From: Burkholderiales bacterium | GTDB taxonomy: Bacteria > Pseudomonadota > Gammaproteobacteria > Burkholderiales > Burkholderiaceae_C | Direction: 5' to 3' | Length of the DNA: 64,000 bases | Assembly (NCBI GenBank): GCA_016000195.1 | Contig: JAECRO010000002.1 | Coordinates: 1 to 64,000, forward strand | In this document: piece after piece, positions 17,655 through 26,732 of the stretch | Numbering within the stretch: position 1 is the stretch's first letter | How the letters are laid out: each line of letters starts with the position of its first letter | Made by a program: the position numbers and the translations under genes | Notes under the pieces: generated by a model | The model's database searches: none | Told to the model about the DNA's origin: nothing | Seen by the model: only the letters and a program-made list of their open reading frames with translations

Positions 17655-18869
17655 ATGACCGCTGCCCTGCCCGTTCACATCGAAGCCGCCTCCCCCCATG
17701 TGATGAACACCTACGGCCGATTGCCGATAGCCCTTTCCCATGGTCAGGGCTGCCGCGTCTGGGATGTCAACGGCAAGTCCTACATCGATGCGCTCGGCGG
17801 CATTGCCGTCAACACCGTCGGCCACAACCACCCCAGGCTGGTGGCCGCGCTGTGCGACCAGATCGGCAAGATCATCCACAGCTCCAACTACTACCATGTG
17901 CCGCTGCAGGAAACGCTGGCGGCCAAGCTGGTCGAACTGTCGGGACTGGAGAATGTTTTCTTCTGCTCGACCGGACTGGAAGCCAACGAAGCCGCCCTCA
18001 AGCTGGCGCGCAAGTTCGGCCATGACAAGGGCATAGCACGCCCGGAAATCGTGGTCTATGAAAAAGCCTTTCACGGCCGCAGCATTGCCACCCTGAGCGC
18101 CACCGGCAACCCAAAGGTGCAGGCCGGCTTTGGCCCGCTGGTCGAAGGCTTCATTCGCGTGCCCATCAACGACATGGCCGGACTGAAAGCGGCCACCGAG
18201 GGCAATCCGAATGTGGTCGCGGTGTTTTTTGAAGCCATCCAGGGCGAAGGCGGCGTGCACAGCATGACGGACGACTACCTGCGGCAGGTGCGCGCGCTAT
18301 GCGATGAGCGCGACTGGCTGCTGATGATCGACGAAGTGCAGTGCGGCATGGGCCGCACCGGCAAATGGTTTGCGCACCAGTGGGCCGGCATCAAGCCGGA
18401 CGTGATGCCGCTGGCCAAGGGCCTGGGTTCGGGCGTGCCGGTCGGCGCAGTGGTGGCCGGCCCCAGGGCCGCCCATATCTTTAGCCCCGGCAACCACGGC
18501 ACGACCTTTGGCGGCAATCCGCTGGCCATGCGGGCCGGCGTGGAAACCATCCGCATCATGGAAGAAGAAGGCCTGCTGGAAAACGCGACGGCGGTCGGCG
18601 ACCACTTGCGGGCCGCGCTGACACGCGAGCTGGGCGGCCTGCCCGGCTTCAAGGAAGTTCGTGGCCGTGGCCTGATGCTGGGCCTTGAACTGACCCAGCC
18701 TTGCGGCGTGCTGCTCAACCGCGCCGCTGAAAACGGCTTGCTGATCAGCGTCACAGCCGACACCGTGATCCGCATGGTGCCTTCGCTCATCATGACCACG
18801 GCCGAGGCCGATGAAGTCGTGGCGATTTTGTGCCCCCTCGTCAGGCAGCTGCTGCAGGAAGGCGTGTAA
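17655..18869 (+). CDS. argD: Acetylornithine aminotransferase
   Basis: The 404-residue class III aminotransferase carries SSNYYHVPLQETLAAKLVEL, the FFCSTGLEANEAALKLARKF phosphate-binding region, AIQGEGGVH, MIDEVQCGMGRTGKWFAHQ and the PLP lysine K255 in PLAKGLGSG. It makes N-acetylornithine in arginine synthesis. argF begins four bases after its stop, and the neighbour supports ArgD over other class III enzymes. CCGGAG lies upstream of the ATG. Confidence 0.92.
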   Translation: MTAALPVHIEAASPHVMNTYGRLPIALSHGQGCRVWDVNGKSYIDALGGIAVNTVGHNHPRLVAALCDQIGKIIHSSNYYHVPLQETLAAKLVELSGLENVFFCSTGLEANEAALKLARKFGHDKGIARPEIVVYEKAFHGRSIATLSATGNPKVQAGFGPLVEGFIRVPINDMAGLKAATEGNPNVVAVFFEAIQGEGGVHSMTDDYLRQVRALCDERDWLLMIDEVQCGMGRTGKWFAHQWAGIKPDVMPLAKGLGSGVPVGAVVAGPRAAHIFSPGNHGTTFGGNPLAMRAGVETIRIMEEEGLLENATAVGDHLRAALTRELGGLPGFKEVRGRGLMLGLELTQPCGVLLNRAAENGLLISVTADTVIRMVPSLIMTTAEADEVVAILCPLVRQLLQEGV

Positions 18870-18872
18870 ACC

Positions 18873-19808
18873 ATGAGCCTGTCCAGCCCCCCCACCCCGC
18901 TCAAGCATTACCTGCAGTTCAGCGACCTGAGCGCCGATGACTACGCCTACCTGTTCGAGCGGGCCGCCTTCATCAAGAAAAAATTCAAGGCTTACGAAAG
19001 GCACCAGCCGCTGATTGACCGAACGATGGTCATGATTTTCGAGAAAGCCTCGACCCGGACCCGCGTGAGTTTCGAGGCCGGCATGTACCAGCTTGGCGGC
19101 ACGGTCGTGAACCTCACCACCGAAGGCAGCCAGCTGGGCCGGGCCGAGCCGATCGAGGACAGCGCCAAGGTCATCAGCCGCATGGTCGATCTGGTGATGA
19201 TCCGCACCTTCGAGCAGACCAAGATCAACCGCTTTGCCGAACACTCGCGGGTGCCGGTCATCAACGGCCTGACCAACGAATTCCACCCCTGCCAGATTCT
19301 GGCCGACATCTTCACCTACATCGAGCATCGCGGCTCGATCCAGGGCAAGACGGTGGCCTGGGTCGGCGACGGCAATAACATGGCCAACACCTGGCTGCAG
19401 GCCAGCGAAATCCTGGGCTTCAAGGTGCATCTGAGCACGCCCGGCGGCTACGAAGTGGACCAGTCGATTGCCGGCATTCGCTCCAGCGAAAGTTACCAGG
19501 TCTTCAAGGATCCGATGCAGGCCTGCGCCGGCGCCGACCTCGTGACCACCGATGTCTGGACCAGCATGGGCTATGAAGCCGAGAACGAAGCGCGCAAAAA
19601 GGCTTTTGCCGACTGGTGCGTGGACAGCGAGATGATGCGTGCCGCCAAGCCCGATGCGCTGTTCATGCACTGCCTGCCGGCGCACCGGGGCGAGGAAGTC
19701 GAGGCCGACGTGATCGACGGCCCGCAGTCCGTCGTTTGGGACGAAGCCGAAAACCGCATGCATGTGCAAAAGGCATTGATGGAATTCCTTTTGCTCGGCC
19801 GTCTGTAA
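18873..19808 (+). CDS. argF: Ornithine carbamoyltransferase
   Basis: The 311-residue enzyme has the carbamoyl phosphate motif STRTR from residue 60, the HPCQ motif in NEFHPCQILAD, VGDGNNMANTW, and the ornithine loop FMHCLPAHRGEEV with C267. It forms citrulline from ornithine and carbamoyl phosphate. It is cotranscribed with argD. Confidence 0.96.
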   Translation: MSLSSPPTPLKHYLQFSDLSADDYAYLFERAAFIKKKFKAYERHQPLIDRTMVMIFEKASTRTRVSFEAGMYQLGGTVVNLTTEGSQLGRAEPIEDSAKVISRMVDLVMIRTFEQTKINRFAEHSRVPVINGLTNEFHPCQILADIFTYIEHRGSIQGKTVAWVGDGNNMANTWLQASEILGFKVHLSTPGGYEVDQSIAGIRSSESYQVFKDPMQACAGADLVTTDVWTSMGYEAENEARKKAFADWCVDSEMMRAAKPDALFMHCLPAHRGEEVEADVIDGPQSVVWDEAENRMHVQKALMEFLLLGRL

Positions 19809-19854
19809 GCTCTGTGCAGCCGCCTTGGCCGTGGCGCAAGGGCATTGCTCCAAT

Positions 19855-19873
19855 TTGAGACAGCCTGTGTCAA
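19855..19873. promoter_or_regulatory. Candidate upstream activator site
   Basis: TTGAGACA and TGTGTCAA form an inverted pair (7 of 8 positions) around GCC, about 110 bases before the -24 element of the sigma-54-like promoter. This is the normal distance for an enhancer-binding activator such as an AcoR-type protein. No such activator gene is in the window. Confidence 0.4.
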
Positions 19874-19964
19874 CAACTGGTACAGCGTCCTCAGGCACGG
19901 GTGGTTTTAGCGCCAGAATTTGGTTGATTTATGCATTTTTCAGGGTGCCAGCCAAAAACCTGAC

Positions 19965-19980
19965 TGGCACATTCCCTGCA
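19965..19980 (+). promoter_or_regulatory. Sigma-54-type promoter of the aldehyde dehydrogenase gene
   Basis: TGGCACATTCCCTGCA has GG at 19966-19967 and GC at 19978-19979 with the 12-base offset required for -24/-12 promoters, and matches the consensus TGGCACN5TTGCW with one mismatch. It lies about 75 bases upstream of the ATG at 20054. The -24 element also forms one arm of an inverted repeat (GTGCCAG/CTGGCAC, 19945-19970). Confidence 0.6.
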
Positions 19981-19998
19981 AACAGGCTCCGGTGAGAC

Positions 19999-20021
19999 CC
20001 ATCCACCGGCCCGGTGGATGG
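19999..20021. repeat. Perfect 23-base palindrome in the aldehyde dehydrogenase leader
   Basis: Arms CCATCCACCGG and CCGGTGGATGG flank a single C. It lies between the sigma-54-like promoter and the start codon, so it would be in the 5' untranslated RNA as a very stable hairpin or serve as a protein-binding site. Confidence 0.75.
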
Positions 20022-20053
20022 CTTAACTTCAAGCAACCTACTGGAGACACGAC

Positions 20054-21574
<1,521 letters not shown>

Positions 21575-21600
21575 GCGGTTTTTAGTCGCCTGAAGAGTTG

Positions 21601-21625
21601 GGGTGGCCAAAAGCCACCCTTTTTT
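21601..21625 (+). terminator. Rho-independent terminator after aldehyde dehydrogenase
   Basis: GGGTGGC, loop CAAAA, GCCACCC and six T residues form a standard terminator 27 bases past the stop. It separates the aldehyde dehydrogenase from the broken DUF779 gene. Confidence 0.88.
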
Positions 21626-21676
21626 CATGCGCACTGAACCATACGGCAAGGCACCAGGCCGACAGGGAGAAAAAAG

Positions 21677-21886
21677 ATGGTCAAACGGGTTGTGGCAACC
21701 GAAGCAGCGCTGGCGCTGATCAAAAACAAACTCCGGTTTGAAACCTCCCCCTTCAGGGGGATAGAACTCATTTGGGAGAGGGGTAACCTCTTCCAAATTC
21801 GCCCCGAAAGGGGCGTGGATTGAAACATCACCCGTTCCCGGCTGCTCAGCGATGAGGAGTGGCGGACACTGCCGCTGTTGGCCTGA
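21677..21886 (+). pseudogene. DUF779 gene broken by a structured insert
   Basis: ATG 21677, preceded by GGGAG, opens MVKRVVATEAALALIK, the typical start of DUF779 proteins. The same frame from 21827 to the stop at 21886 reads ITRSRLLSDEEWRTLPLLA, like the DUF779 C-terminus. The roughly 80 central residues are gone and about 100 bases of hairpin-rich DNA (21725-21826) stand in their place, ending in a CRISPR-repeat-like sequence whose GATTGAAAC gives an in-frame TGA. DUF779 genes normally sit beside ExaC-type aldehyde dehydrogenases, which supports the call. Confidence 0.75.
21797..21826 (+). repeat. Single CRISPR-repeat-like sequence
   Basis: The 30-base stretch has a GCCCCGAAAGGGGC palindrome and ends GTGGATTGAAAC, the classic 3' end of many type I and III CRISPR repeats. 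Only one copy is present, with no second repeat or cas gene in the window. Just upstream are two more hairpins: CCCCCTTCAGGGGG and a TTGGGAGAGG/CCTCTTCCAA pair. Confidence 0.5.
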
Positions 21887-21916
21887 GCCTTGTTGCCAGG
21901 CTGCTGGCGTTGTTGT

Positions 21917-22150
21917 TCAGCGCCGGGGCTGCATCCACAACGGCTGGTGGCCCTCGGCAACGTCCGCCGGACCGGCCTTTGCGGTGATCGTGCAGCTGCC
22001 GCAACTGCTGCAGGCGCCGCAACCCGGTTTTTCACCCAGTTTGCGCTGCACCCGCCCGAGCCGGCGGCGCAGGCCGGCAGGCATCCAGTACCACAGCGCA
22101 TAGGCGGCGGCAAACCCCACCATGATCCCGACAATCCATTGCTGCAGCAT
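21917..22150 (-). CDS. Small FeoB-linked membrane protein with cysteine cluster
   Basis: The 77-residue product has one N-terminal membrane span (IVGIMVGFAAAYALWYWMP), a basic stretch (RRRLGRVQRKLG) and a cysteine cluster CGACSSCGSC. It starts two bases after the feoB stop, so it belongs to the feo operon. Small Cys-rich proteins of this sort (DUF6587/FeoB-associated) are common after feoB; the role may be in Fe(II) handling but is unproven. It is not FeoC by sequence. Confidence 0.75.
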   Translation of the reverse strand: MLQQWIVGIMVGFAAAYALWYWMPAGLRRRLGRVQRKLGEKPGCGACSSCGSCTITAKAGPADVAEGHQPLWMQPRR

Positions 22151-22152
22151 GC

Positions 22153-24042
22153 TCAGCCTCCTCCGAATAACAAAGCCAGCCGGTAAGTGATCCAGCTCGC
22201 GCCATAGGCCAGCCCGAACAGGTAGCCCGCCATGAACAGCGCATAACGCCAGCTGTTGGTTTCGCGCCGCACCGTGACCAGCGTGGAAATGCATTGCGGC
22301 GCAAACACGTACCAGACCAGCAGCGACAAGGCCGTCGCCATCGACCAGCTCTGGGCAATCACGGGCCCGAGCGCCTGCGCCACATCCTCGCCGTTCCCCG
22401 ACAGCGCATACACCGTTCCCAGCGCGCCGACCGCCACTTCGCGCGCCGCCAGGCCCGGCACCAGCGCAATCGCAATCTGCCAGTTAAAGCCGATGGGCGC
22501 AAAAACCACCTGCAGCGCATGGCCCAGCCGGCCGGCCAGGCTGTATTCAATGGCCGGGCCGACGGCACCCTCGGGCGGCGCCGGAAAGGTGGATAAAAAC
22601 CACAAGATCACGGTCAGCGCCAGGATGATGCCGCCCACGCGCTTCAGGAAAATCATCGCCCGTTCATGCAGCCCCATTGCCAGCTGGCGCAGGCTGGGCA
22701 CGCGGTAGGCGGGCAGCTCCATGATGAGCGGCGTGGGCCGCGCGTGGCCGCGCCAGAGCTTGAACACCGCCGCCACCGCCATGGCGCTGACGATGCCGCC
22801 GGCGTACAGCGCAAACATCACCAGCCCCTGCAGGTTGAAGATGCCGGCCACCGTGCGCTCGGGAATGAAGGCGCCAATCAGCAGCGCATACACCGGCAGC
22901 CGCGCCGAGCAAGTCATCAGCGGGGCAATCATGATAGTCACCAGCCGGTCGCGCCAGTGGGTGATGGTGCGCGTGGCCATGACGCCCGGAATCGCGCAGG
23001 CAAAGCTCGACAGCAGCGGAATGAAGGAGCGGCCCGACAGGCCGACGCTGCCCATCACCCGGTCCAGCAAAAATGCGGCACGCGGCAGATAGCCCGAATC
23101 CTCCAGCACCAGGATGAAAAAGAACAGGATCAAAATCTGCGGCAAAAACACCAGCACGCCGCCCGCGCCGGCCAGAATACCGTCGATCAGCAAGCTCTGC
23201 AGCACACCGTCGGGCATGTAGCTGCGCAGCAGGCTTGAGAGCCAGTCCACCGCCGACTTGATGGCTTCCATCGGCAGCGTGGCCCAGCTGAACACGGCCT
23301 GGAACATCATGAACAAAATAAGCGCCAGCAGCAGCATGCCCCACAGCGGATGCAGCACCACCCGGTCGATGAGGTCGTCGGAATGCAGGCTGTCGGGCGG
23401 CGCCTCAACCGCCAGCCGCATGATGCGGCGCACTTCCAGCTGGGTGTCCATGACCTGGTCGAAGGTTGACGCCTGCCAGGCGGCTGCGCTGCCCGGTACG
23501 GCATCGGGCGCCGGCCAGTTGTCCAGAAAATGCAGCAGCTCGCGGGCGCCATCGTGGCGCACGCCAACCGTTTCCAGCACCGGCATGCCCAGCTCGCGGG
23601 ACAGCACTTCGCGGTCGATCACGATGCCGGCGCGCCGGGCCGCATCGCTCATGTTGAGCGCCAGCACCATCGGCAGGCCCAGCGCCCGCGCTTCGAGCAC
23701 CAGCCGCAGGTTGAGCTGCAGGTTGGTCGCGTCAGCCACGCAGACCAGCCGGTCGGGCAAGGGCTCGCCGGGCCGCCGCCCGATGACAATGTCGCGCGTC
23801 ACGGCCTCGTCGGCGCTCAATGCATTCAGGCTGTAGGCGCCGGGCAGGTCAAGCACCATCACGCGCTGGCCCGAGGCCGTCAGCACCTGCCCTTCCTTGC
23901 GCTCGACCGTGACGCCGGCATAGTTGGCCACCTTCTGGCGGCTGCCGGTCAGCAGGTTGAACAGCGCGGTCTTGCCGCAGTTGGGATTGCCCAGCAGCGC
24001 CACGCGAAGCGGCCCGGCCATGGCGCTGGCAGCGGCCGTCAT
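22153..24042 (-). CDS. feoB: Ferrous iron transporter FeoB
   Basis: The 629-residue protein has an N-terminal G domain (LLGNPNCGKTALFNLLTG, DLPGAYSL, LALNMSDAA) and two Gate domains with the conserved SFACAIPGVMATRTI and WYVFAPQCISTLVTVRRET segments. It imports Fe(II) through the inner membrane. It is shorter than the ~770-residue E. coli protein, within the normal range of the family. It overlaps feoA by 4 bases. Confidence 0.95.
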   Translation of the reverse strand: MTAAASAMAGPLRVALLGNPNCGKTALFNLLTGSRQKVANYAGVTVERKEGQVLTASGQRVMVLDLPGAYSLNALSADEAVTRDIVIGRRPGEPLPDRLVCVADATNLQLNLRLVLEARALGLPMVLALNMSDAARRAGIVIDREVLSRELGMPVLETVGVRHDGARELLHFLDNWPAPDAVPGSAAAWQASTFDQVMDTQLEVRRIMRLAVEAPPDSLHSDDLIDRVVLHPLWGMLLLALILFMMFQAVFSWATLPMEAIKSAVDWLSSLLRSYMPDGVLQSLLIDGILAGAGGVLVFLPQILILFFFILVLEDSGYLPRAAFLLDRVMGSVGLSGRSFIPLLSSFACAIPGVMATRTITHWRDRLVTIMIAPLMTCSARLPVYALLIGAFIPERTVAGIFNLQGLVMFALYAGGIVSAMAVAAVFKLWRGHARPTPLIMELPAYRVPSLRQLAMGLHERAMIFLKRVGGIILALTVILWFLSTFPAPPEGAVGPAIEYSLAGRLGHALQVVFAPIGFNWQIAIALVPGLAAREVAVGALGTVYALSGNGEDVAQALGPVIAQSWSMATALSLLVWYVFAPQCISTLVTVRRETNSWRYALFMAGYLFGLAYGASWITYRLALLFGGG

Positions 24043-24338
24043 GCCTGGCGTCCAACAGCCGCCAGCGGGCTGACGCGGATCAGCGCGGCTTCATGGCTGC
24101 GCAAGGCAAAGGTGGTGTGCCCCACCCGCACCGCCAGCGGATCGCTGCCGGGAAAACCGCGCGCCATGACCTGCACCGGCTCGCCGGGCAAAAAACCGAT
24201 TTCCAGCAGGCGCAGCAGCACTTCACGTTCTTCGGCGTCGCCTGCCGGCATCAGCCTGACCACCCGCGCCGGCAAACGATGCGGCAACGCGTCAAGCCCG
24301 ATGTCTTGCTCGCTGCGAAGGGAATGGGGCTTGGTCAT
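24039..24338 (-). CDS. feoA: FeoA family protein
   Basis: The 99-residue SH3-like protein (EVLLRLLEIGFLPGEPVQVMARGFPGSDPLAVRVGHTTFALRSHEAALIRV) matches FeoA, a cytosolic partner of FeoB. It is the first gene of the feo operon and has a Fur-like site immediately upstream. Confidence 0.9.
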   Translation of the reverse strand: MTKPHSLRSEQDIGLDALPHRLPARVVRLMPAGDAEEREVLLRLLEIGFLPGEPVQVMARGFPGSDPLAVRVGHTTFALRSHEAALIRVSPLAAVGRQA

Positions 24339-24356
24339 AACTGCCTGCTGTCTTAA

Positions 24357-24382
24357 ATGAAAGTGATTCTCATTATGATAGC
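24357..24382. promoter_or_regulatory. Fur-box-like site upstream of feoA
   Basis: The stretch with GTGATTCTCATTATGATAGC, read on the minus strand as ATCATAATGAGAATCACT, resembles the Fur consensus GATAATGATAATCATTATC. It lies 19 bases before the feoA start. Repression by Fur in iron-rich conditions is the expected control. Confidence 0.65.
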
Positions 24383-24507
24383 GGCAAGCGGTGGGCGATA
24401 ACCGCCGTCTTGCGTTTCATTGATCCAGATCATCTTTCTGGACGGGGCAAATTTTCAGTTTCCTGAAAGCTCCAGCCAGCGCCGGGTGTAGGCCCTGCCA
24501 ACAGGCA

Positions 24508-25260
24508 TCAGCCGCGCCCCACAAAAGGCATTTTGGTCGCCATGATGGTCATGAAGGGGATGTTGGTGGACAGCGGCAGCGCCGCCATGTGAAGCACCGC
24601 ATCAGCCACCTCCTTCGCGTCCATCATCGGTTCGATGGCGATCTCGCCGTTGGCCTGCGGCACGCCGGTGGCCATGCGCGCGGAAAGCTCGGTCAGGGCA
24701 TTGCCGATGTCGATCTGTCCGCAGGCGATGTTGTACTTGCGGCCGTCGAGCGAAATCGCCTTGGTCAGGCCCGTGATGGCATGCTTGGTCGCTGTATAGG
24801 GCGCCGAATGGGGCCGGGGCGCGTGGGCCGAGATCGAGCCGTTGTTGATGATGCGGCCGCCCTGCGGCAGTTGCGCCTTCATCAGCCTGAAGGCGCCCTG
24901 CGCGCACAAAAAGGAACCCGTCAGGTTGATGCTGACGACGTTTTGCCACTGCTCGAACGTCAGGTCTTCAAAGCTGGCGCGCGGCGAATTCACACCTGCA
25001 TTGTTGAACAGCACATCGAGGCGGCCGAACTTTTCCTTGATGGCGGCAAACAAGGCATCGACCGACTCGGGCCGGCTGACATCGGTCGCTACCGGCAAGG
25101 CGCGGCCGGCGCCTGACGCAGCGGCGACTTCATTGAGCGGCTCGATGCGGCGGCCGGCCAGCACCACGCGGTAGCCCGCGCCCAGCAGCGCCAGCGCCAC
25201 CGCCCGGCCAATGCCGGTGCCGGCGCCGGTCACGAGCGCCACTTTGTCGTTTGAATTCAT
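24508..25260 (-). CDS. Short-chain dehydrogenase/reductase
   Basis: The 250-residue Rossmann enzyme has [10 protein letters not shown] for NAD(P) binding, NNAG, a serine in [11 protein letters not shown], and YTATKHA with the catalytic Tyr-x3-Lys. Substrate unknown. Start M at 25260 gives [14 protein letters not shown]; the upstream frame continues into a hexamer repeat and is not used. The final ~20 residues are unusual for the family ([17 protein letters not shown]), but common in one SDR subgroup. Confidence 0.87.
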   Translation of the reverse strand: MNSNDKVALVTGAGTGIGRAVALALLGAGYRVVLAGRRIEPLNEVAAASGAGRALPVATDVSRPESVDALFAAIKEKFGRLDVLFNNAGVNSPRASFEDLTFEQWQNVVSINLTGSFLCAQGAFRLMKAQLPQGGRIINNGSISAHAPRPHSAPYTATKHAITGLTKAISLDGRKYNIACGQIDIGNALTELSARMATGVPQANGEIAIEPMMDAKEVADAVLHMAALPLSTNIPFMTIMATKMPFVGRG

Positions 25261-25283
25261 GGGATGCCTTTGTCTGTGCAGGT

Positions 25284-25313
25284 AGATAAGGATAGGGATA
25301 AGGATAAGGATGA
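25284..25313. repeat. Tandem hexamer repeat (GGATAA-type) upstream of the SDR gene
   Basis: Five consecutive six-base units read AGATAA, GGATAG, GGATAA, GGATAA and GGATGA. They begin 24 bases before the SDR start, where a promoter or leader would lie. Length changes in such repeats can alter promoter spacing; this is a suggestion only. Confidence 0.75.
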
Positions 25314-25458
25314 TGCGGTGGAGCCGCAATTCTGCCCGAGCAATACCAGGGTGCCGGCACGGCCGGCGGGCCAGTACCTCAGGCTTGGACGGTGGAGCGC
25401 TTGATCGGCTTCAAGCGCAGCCCCGGCGGCGTGAGTTACCTGCGCAAGATGCTGGACG

Positions 25459-25629
25459 TTAGGCATCGCCGGTTGGGGCGTAGGCCATCACCTGACCACG
25501 GGCGTCTTCAGTGCGACCGGGATCAATGCGGTATTCAATGCCGGTGAATTTGGGTTGCCCGGCAAAGCAATCAGCCACGGCCTCAACGGCGCTGGTCTGA
25601 TAGACCTGTTTTTTAAATTTCAGTTTCAT
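25459..25629 (-). pseudogene. N-terminal stub of a type III restriction enzyme (Res)
   Basis: ATG 25629 opens [22 protein letters not shown], then [17 protein letters not shown], closely resembling the start of type III Res helicase-nucleases, but stops after 56 residues; a full Res is about 900-1000. The start overlaps the HEPN gene stop (ATGA), showing it was the next gene of that operon. No Res helicase or nuclease sequence follows. The adjoining 25340-25458 is unassigned. Confidence 0.7.
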
Positions 25630-26132
25630 GTTGGGTTCAGTGACGTTGCGGCCTGTGCCTGAAGCAAGCGCCTGGCTTCAGCGACGCAGCGCCTTGCTGC
25701 GGCCACCAGGGCCGGTACAAAAGCGTGTCCGCTGCGCAGGGCGCTGGCCAGCACCGCCAGGTCTTCAATGTATTCATGCACCATCTGGTTTCTGAGGCGG
25801 CGCATTTCCATCCAGCCATCGGCGGACTCAATGAAGCCAAACTTTTCTGCTTTGTCCAGGTTGTCAATGGCCGGTCCGGTTTTCTCTGCCAAGGCGGTCA
25901 GCAAGGCGGGCAGCAGTTTGTCACCTACGGTGTCCTGCAAACGCCCAAAACGAGACACAAAGGCATCCAGCCGCTCGGCGAGTATCGGGTCGGCCTCAAT
26001 TTTTTGAGCCTCTTCAATGGTGAACAGCGTGCCAAACAAACGGCCATCCGTGTCGAGCAAGTGCTGGCACTCCTTGTCGGTCACACGCGCCAGGAATTCG
26101 AGGCGAGCCGTCAGTGAGGGGGTGATTTTCAT
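25626..26132 (-). CDS. HEPN-domain protein, likely RNase toxin
   Basis: The 168-residue helical protein carries the HEPN motif R114-x4-H119-x-Y121 in [13 protein letters not shown]. It overlaps the MNT gene by 4 bases upstream and the res stub by 4 bases downstream. Together with the MNT protein it makes a HepT/MntA-like module. This form is longer than the 8.5-kb HepT and unlike it in sequence, so the two are not recent duplicates. Confidence 0.8.
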   Translation of the reverse strand: MKITPSLTARLEFLARVTDKECQHLLDTDGRLFGTLFTIEEAQKIEADPILAERLDAFVSRFGRLQDTVGDKLLPALLTALAEKTGPAIDNLDKAEKFGFIESADGWMEMRRLRNQMVHEYIEDLAVLASALRSGHAFVPALVAAARRCVAEARRLLQAQAATSLNPT

Positions 26133-26428
26133 AAACGTATGCCTTCTGCAAGTGCGATGGAATGAATCGGTAAATGCATCAGGTTGGGGGCTTTGATCAG
26201 CACGTCCACCTTGCGGCCATACATGGCACGCGACACCTGAGCGGCTAAACGAGCAGAGAGTTGAGCCGGTTCAGCCACAGGTGAGTCCAGCTCCAGCAGC
26301 AAGTCCACATCACCCCCCTTGGCATCGTCACGCACACGCGAGCCAAACAGCCAGACCCGCGCTGCGTCACCGGCAAGCTGGGCGGCGCTGGTGCGAATGG
26401 CGGAAATTTGTGCAGAGGTCAGGCGCAT
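26129..26428 (-). CDS. MNT-domain nucleotidyltransferase, likely antitoxin
   Basis: The 99-residue protein has the motif WLFGSRVRDDAKGGDVDLLLEL (G29, S30, D40, D42) of minimal nucleotidyltransferases. It starts four bases after the end of the mod remnant and is coupled to the HEPN gene. By analogy with HepT/MntA pairs it should modify or block the HEPN protein. Confidence 0.83.
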   Translation of the reverse strand: MRLTSAQISAIRTSAAQLAGDAARVWLFGSRVRDDAKGGDVDLLLELDSPVAEPAQLSARLAAQVSRAMYGRKVDVLIKAPNLMHLPIHSIALAEGIRL

Positions 26429-26432
26429 GGTG

Positions 26433-26644
26433 CTAAATCGTTTTCACTTCGGTGCCGGGCGACATGCGCTTGAAGATTTGCTCGACGTTGATTTTCACGC
26501 TGTCACTGGCAAAACCAGCATCACGGAACACCACGCGCAGTGGCGAACTTCGGTGATGCAGTTGGGAAACAGGTCCGCGATGGCAGCGAGCTTGTCGATG
26601 TTGGCCTGCGTGATGTCAGGGCTGTGAAGTTTGAGTTTTTGCAT
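26433..26644 (-). pseudogene. Type III DNA methyltransferase (Mod) remnant, two ends fused
   Basis: ATG 26644 opens MQKLKLHSPDITQANIDKLA then DLFPNCITE, the start of type III Mod proteins. A shift of frame then reads VVFRDAGFASDSVKINVEQI, FKRMSPGTEVKTI and TAG at 26433, the Mod C-terminus. The ~500 or more central residues, including the methylase motifs, are missing and the length of 212 bases is not a multiple of three. It marks a deletion through the gene. Confidence 0.8.
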
Positions 26645-26688
26645 GGCAAACGGTTGTCTTTGAAGATTAAGGGTAAATAATAGCCGTA

Positions 26689-26729
26689 GCCCATATAGAA
26701 CGGGCGCAAGAAGCTATTTATTTGATAGC
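26689..26729 (-). repeat. Dispersed repeat
   Basis: On the minus strand it reads GCTATCAAATAAATAGC then TTCTTGCGCCCGT, a close match to the repeat consensus. It begins three bases after the stop codon of the FAD monooxygenase and lies between it and the mod remnant. Confidence 0.8.
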
Positions 26730-26732
26730 AAA

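Noticed and set aside
21640-21840. CRISPR array
   Set aside because: Only one repeat-like copy is present, with no second repeat, regular spacer or cas gene, so it is reported only as a repeat-like sequence.
25345-25458. Possible coding fragment reading [21 protein letters not shown] on the plus strand
   Set aside because: It looks coding-like for about 20 codons, but has no start or recognised family and could be chance or unassigned debris next to the res stub.
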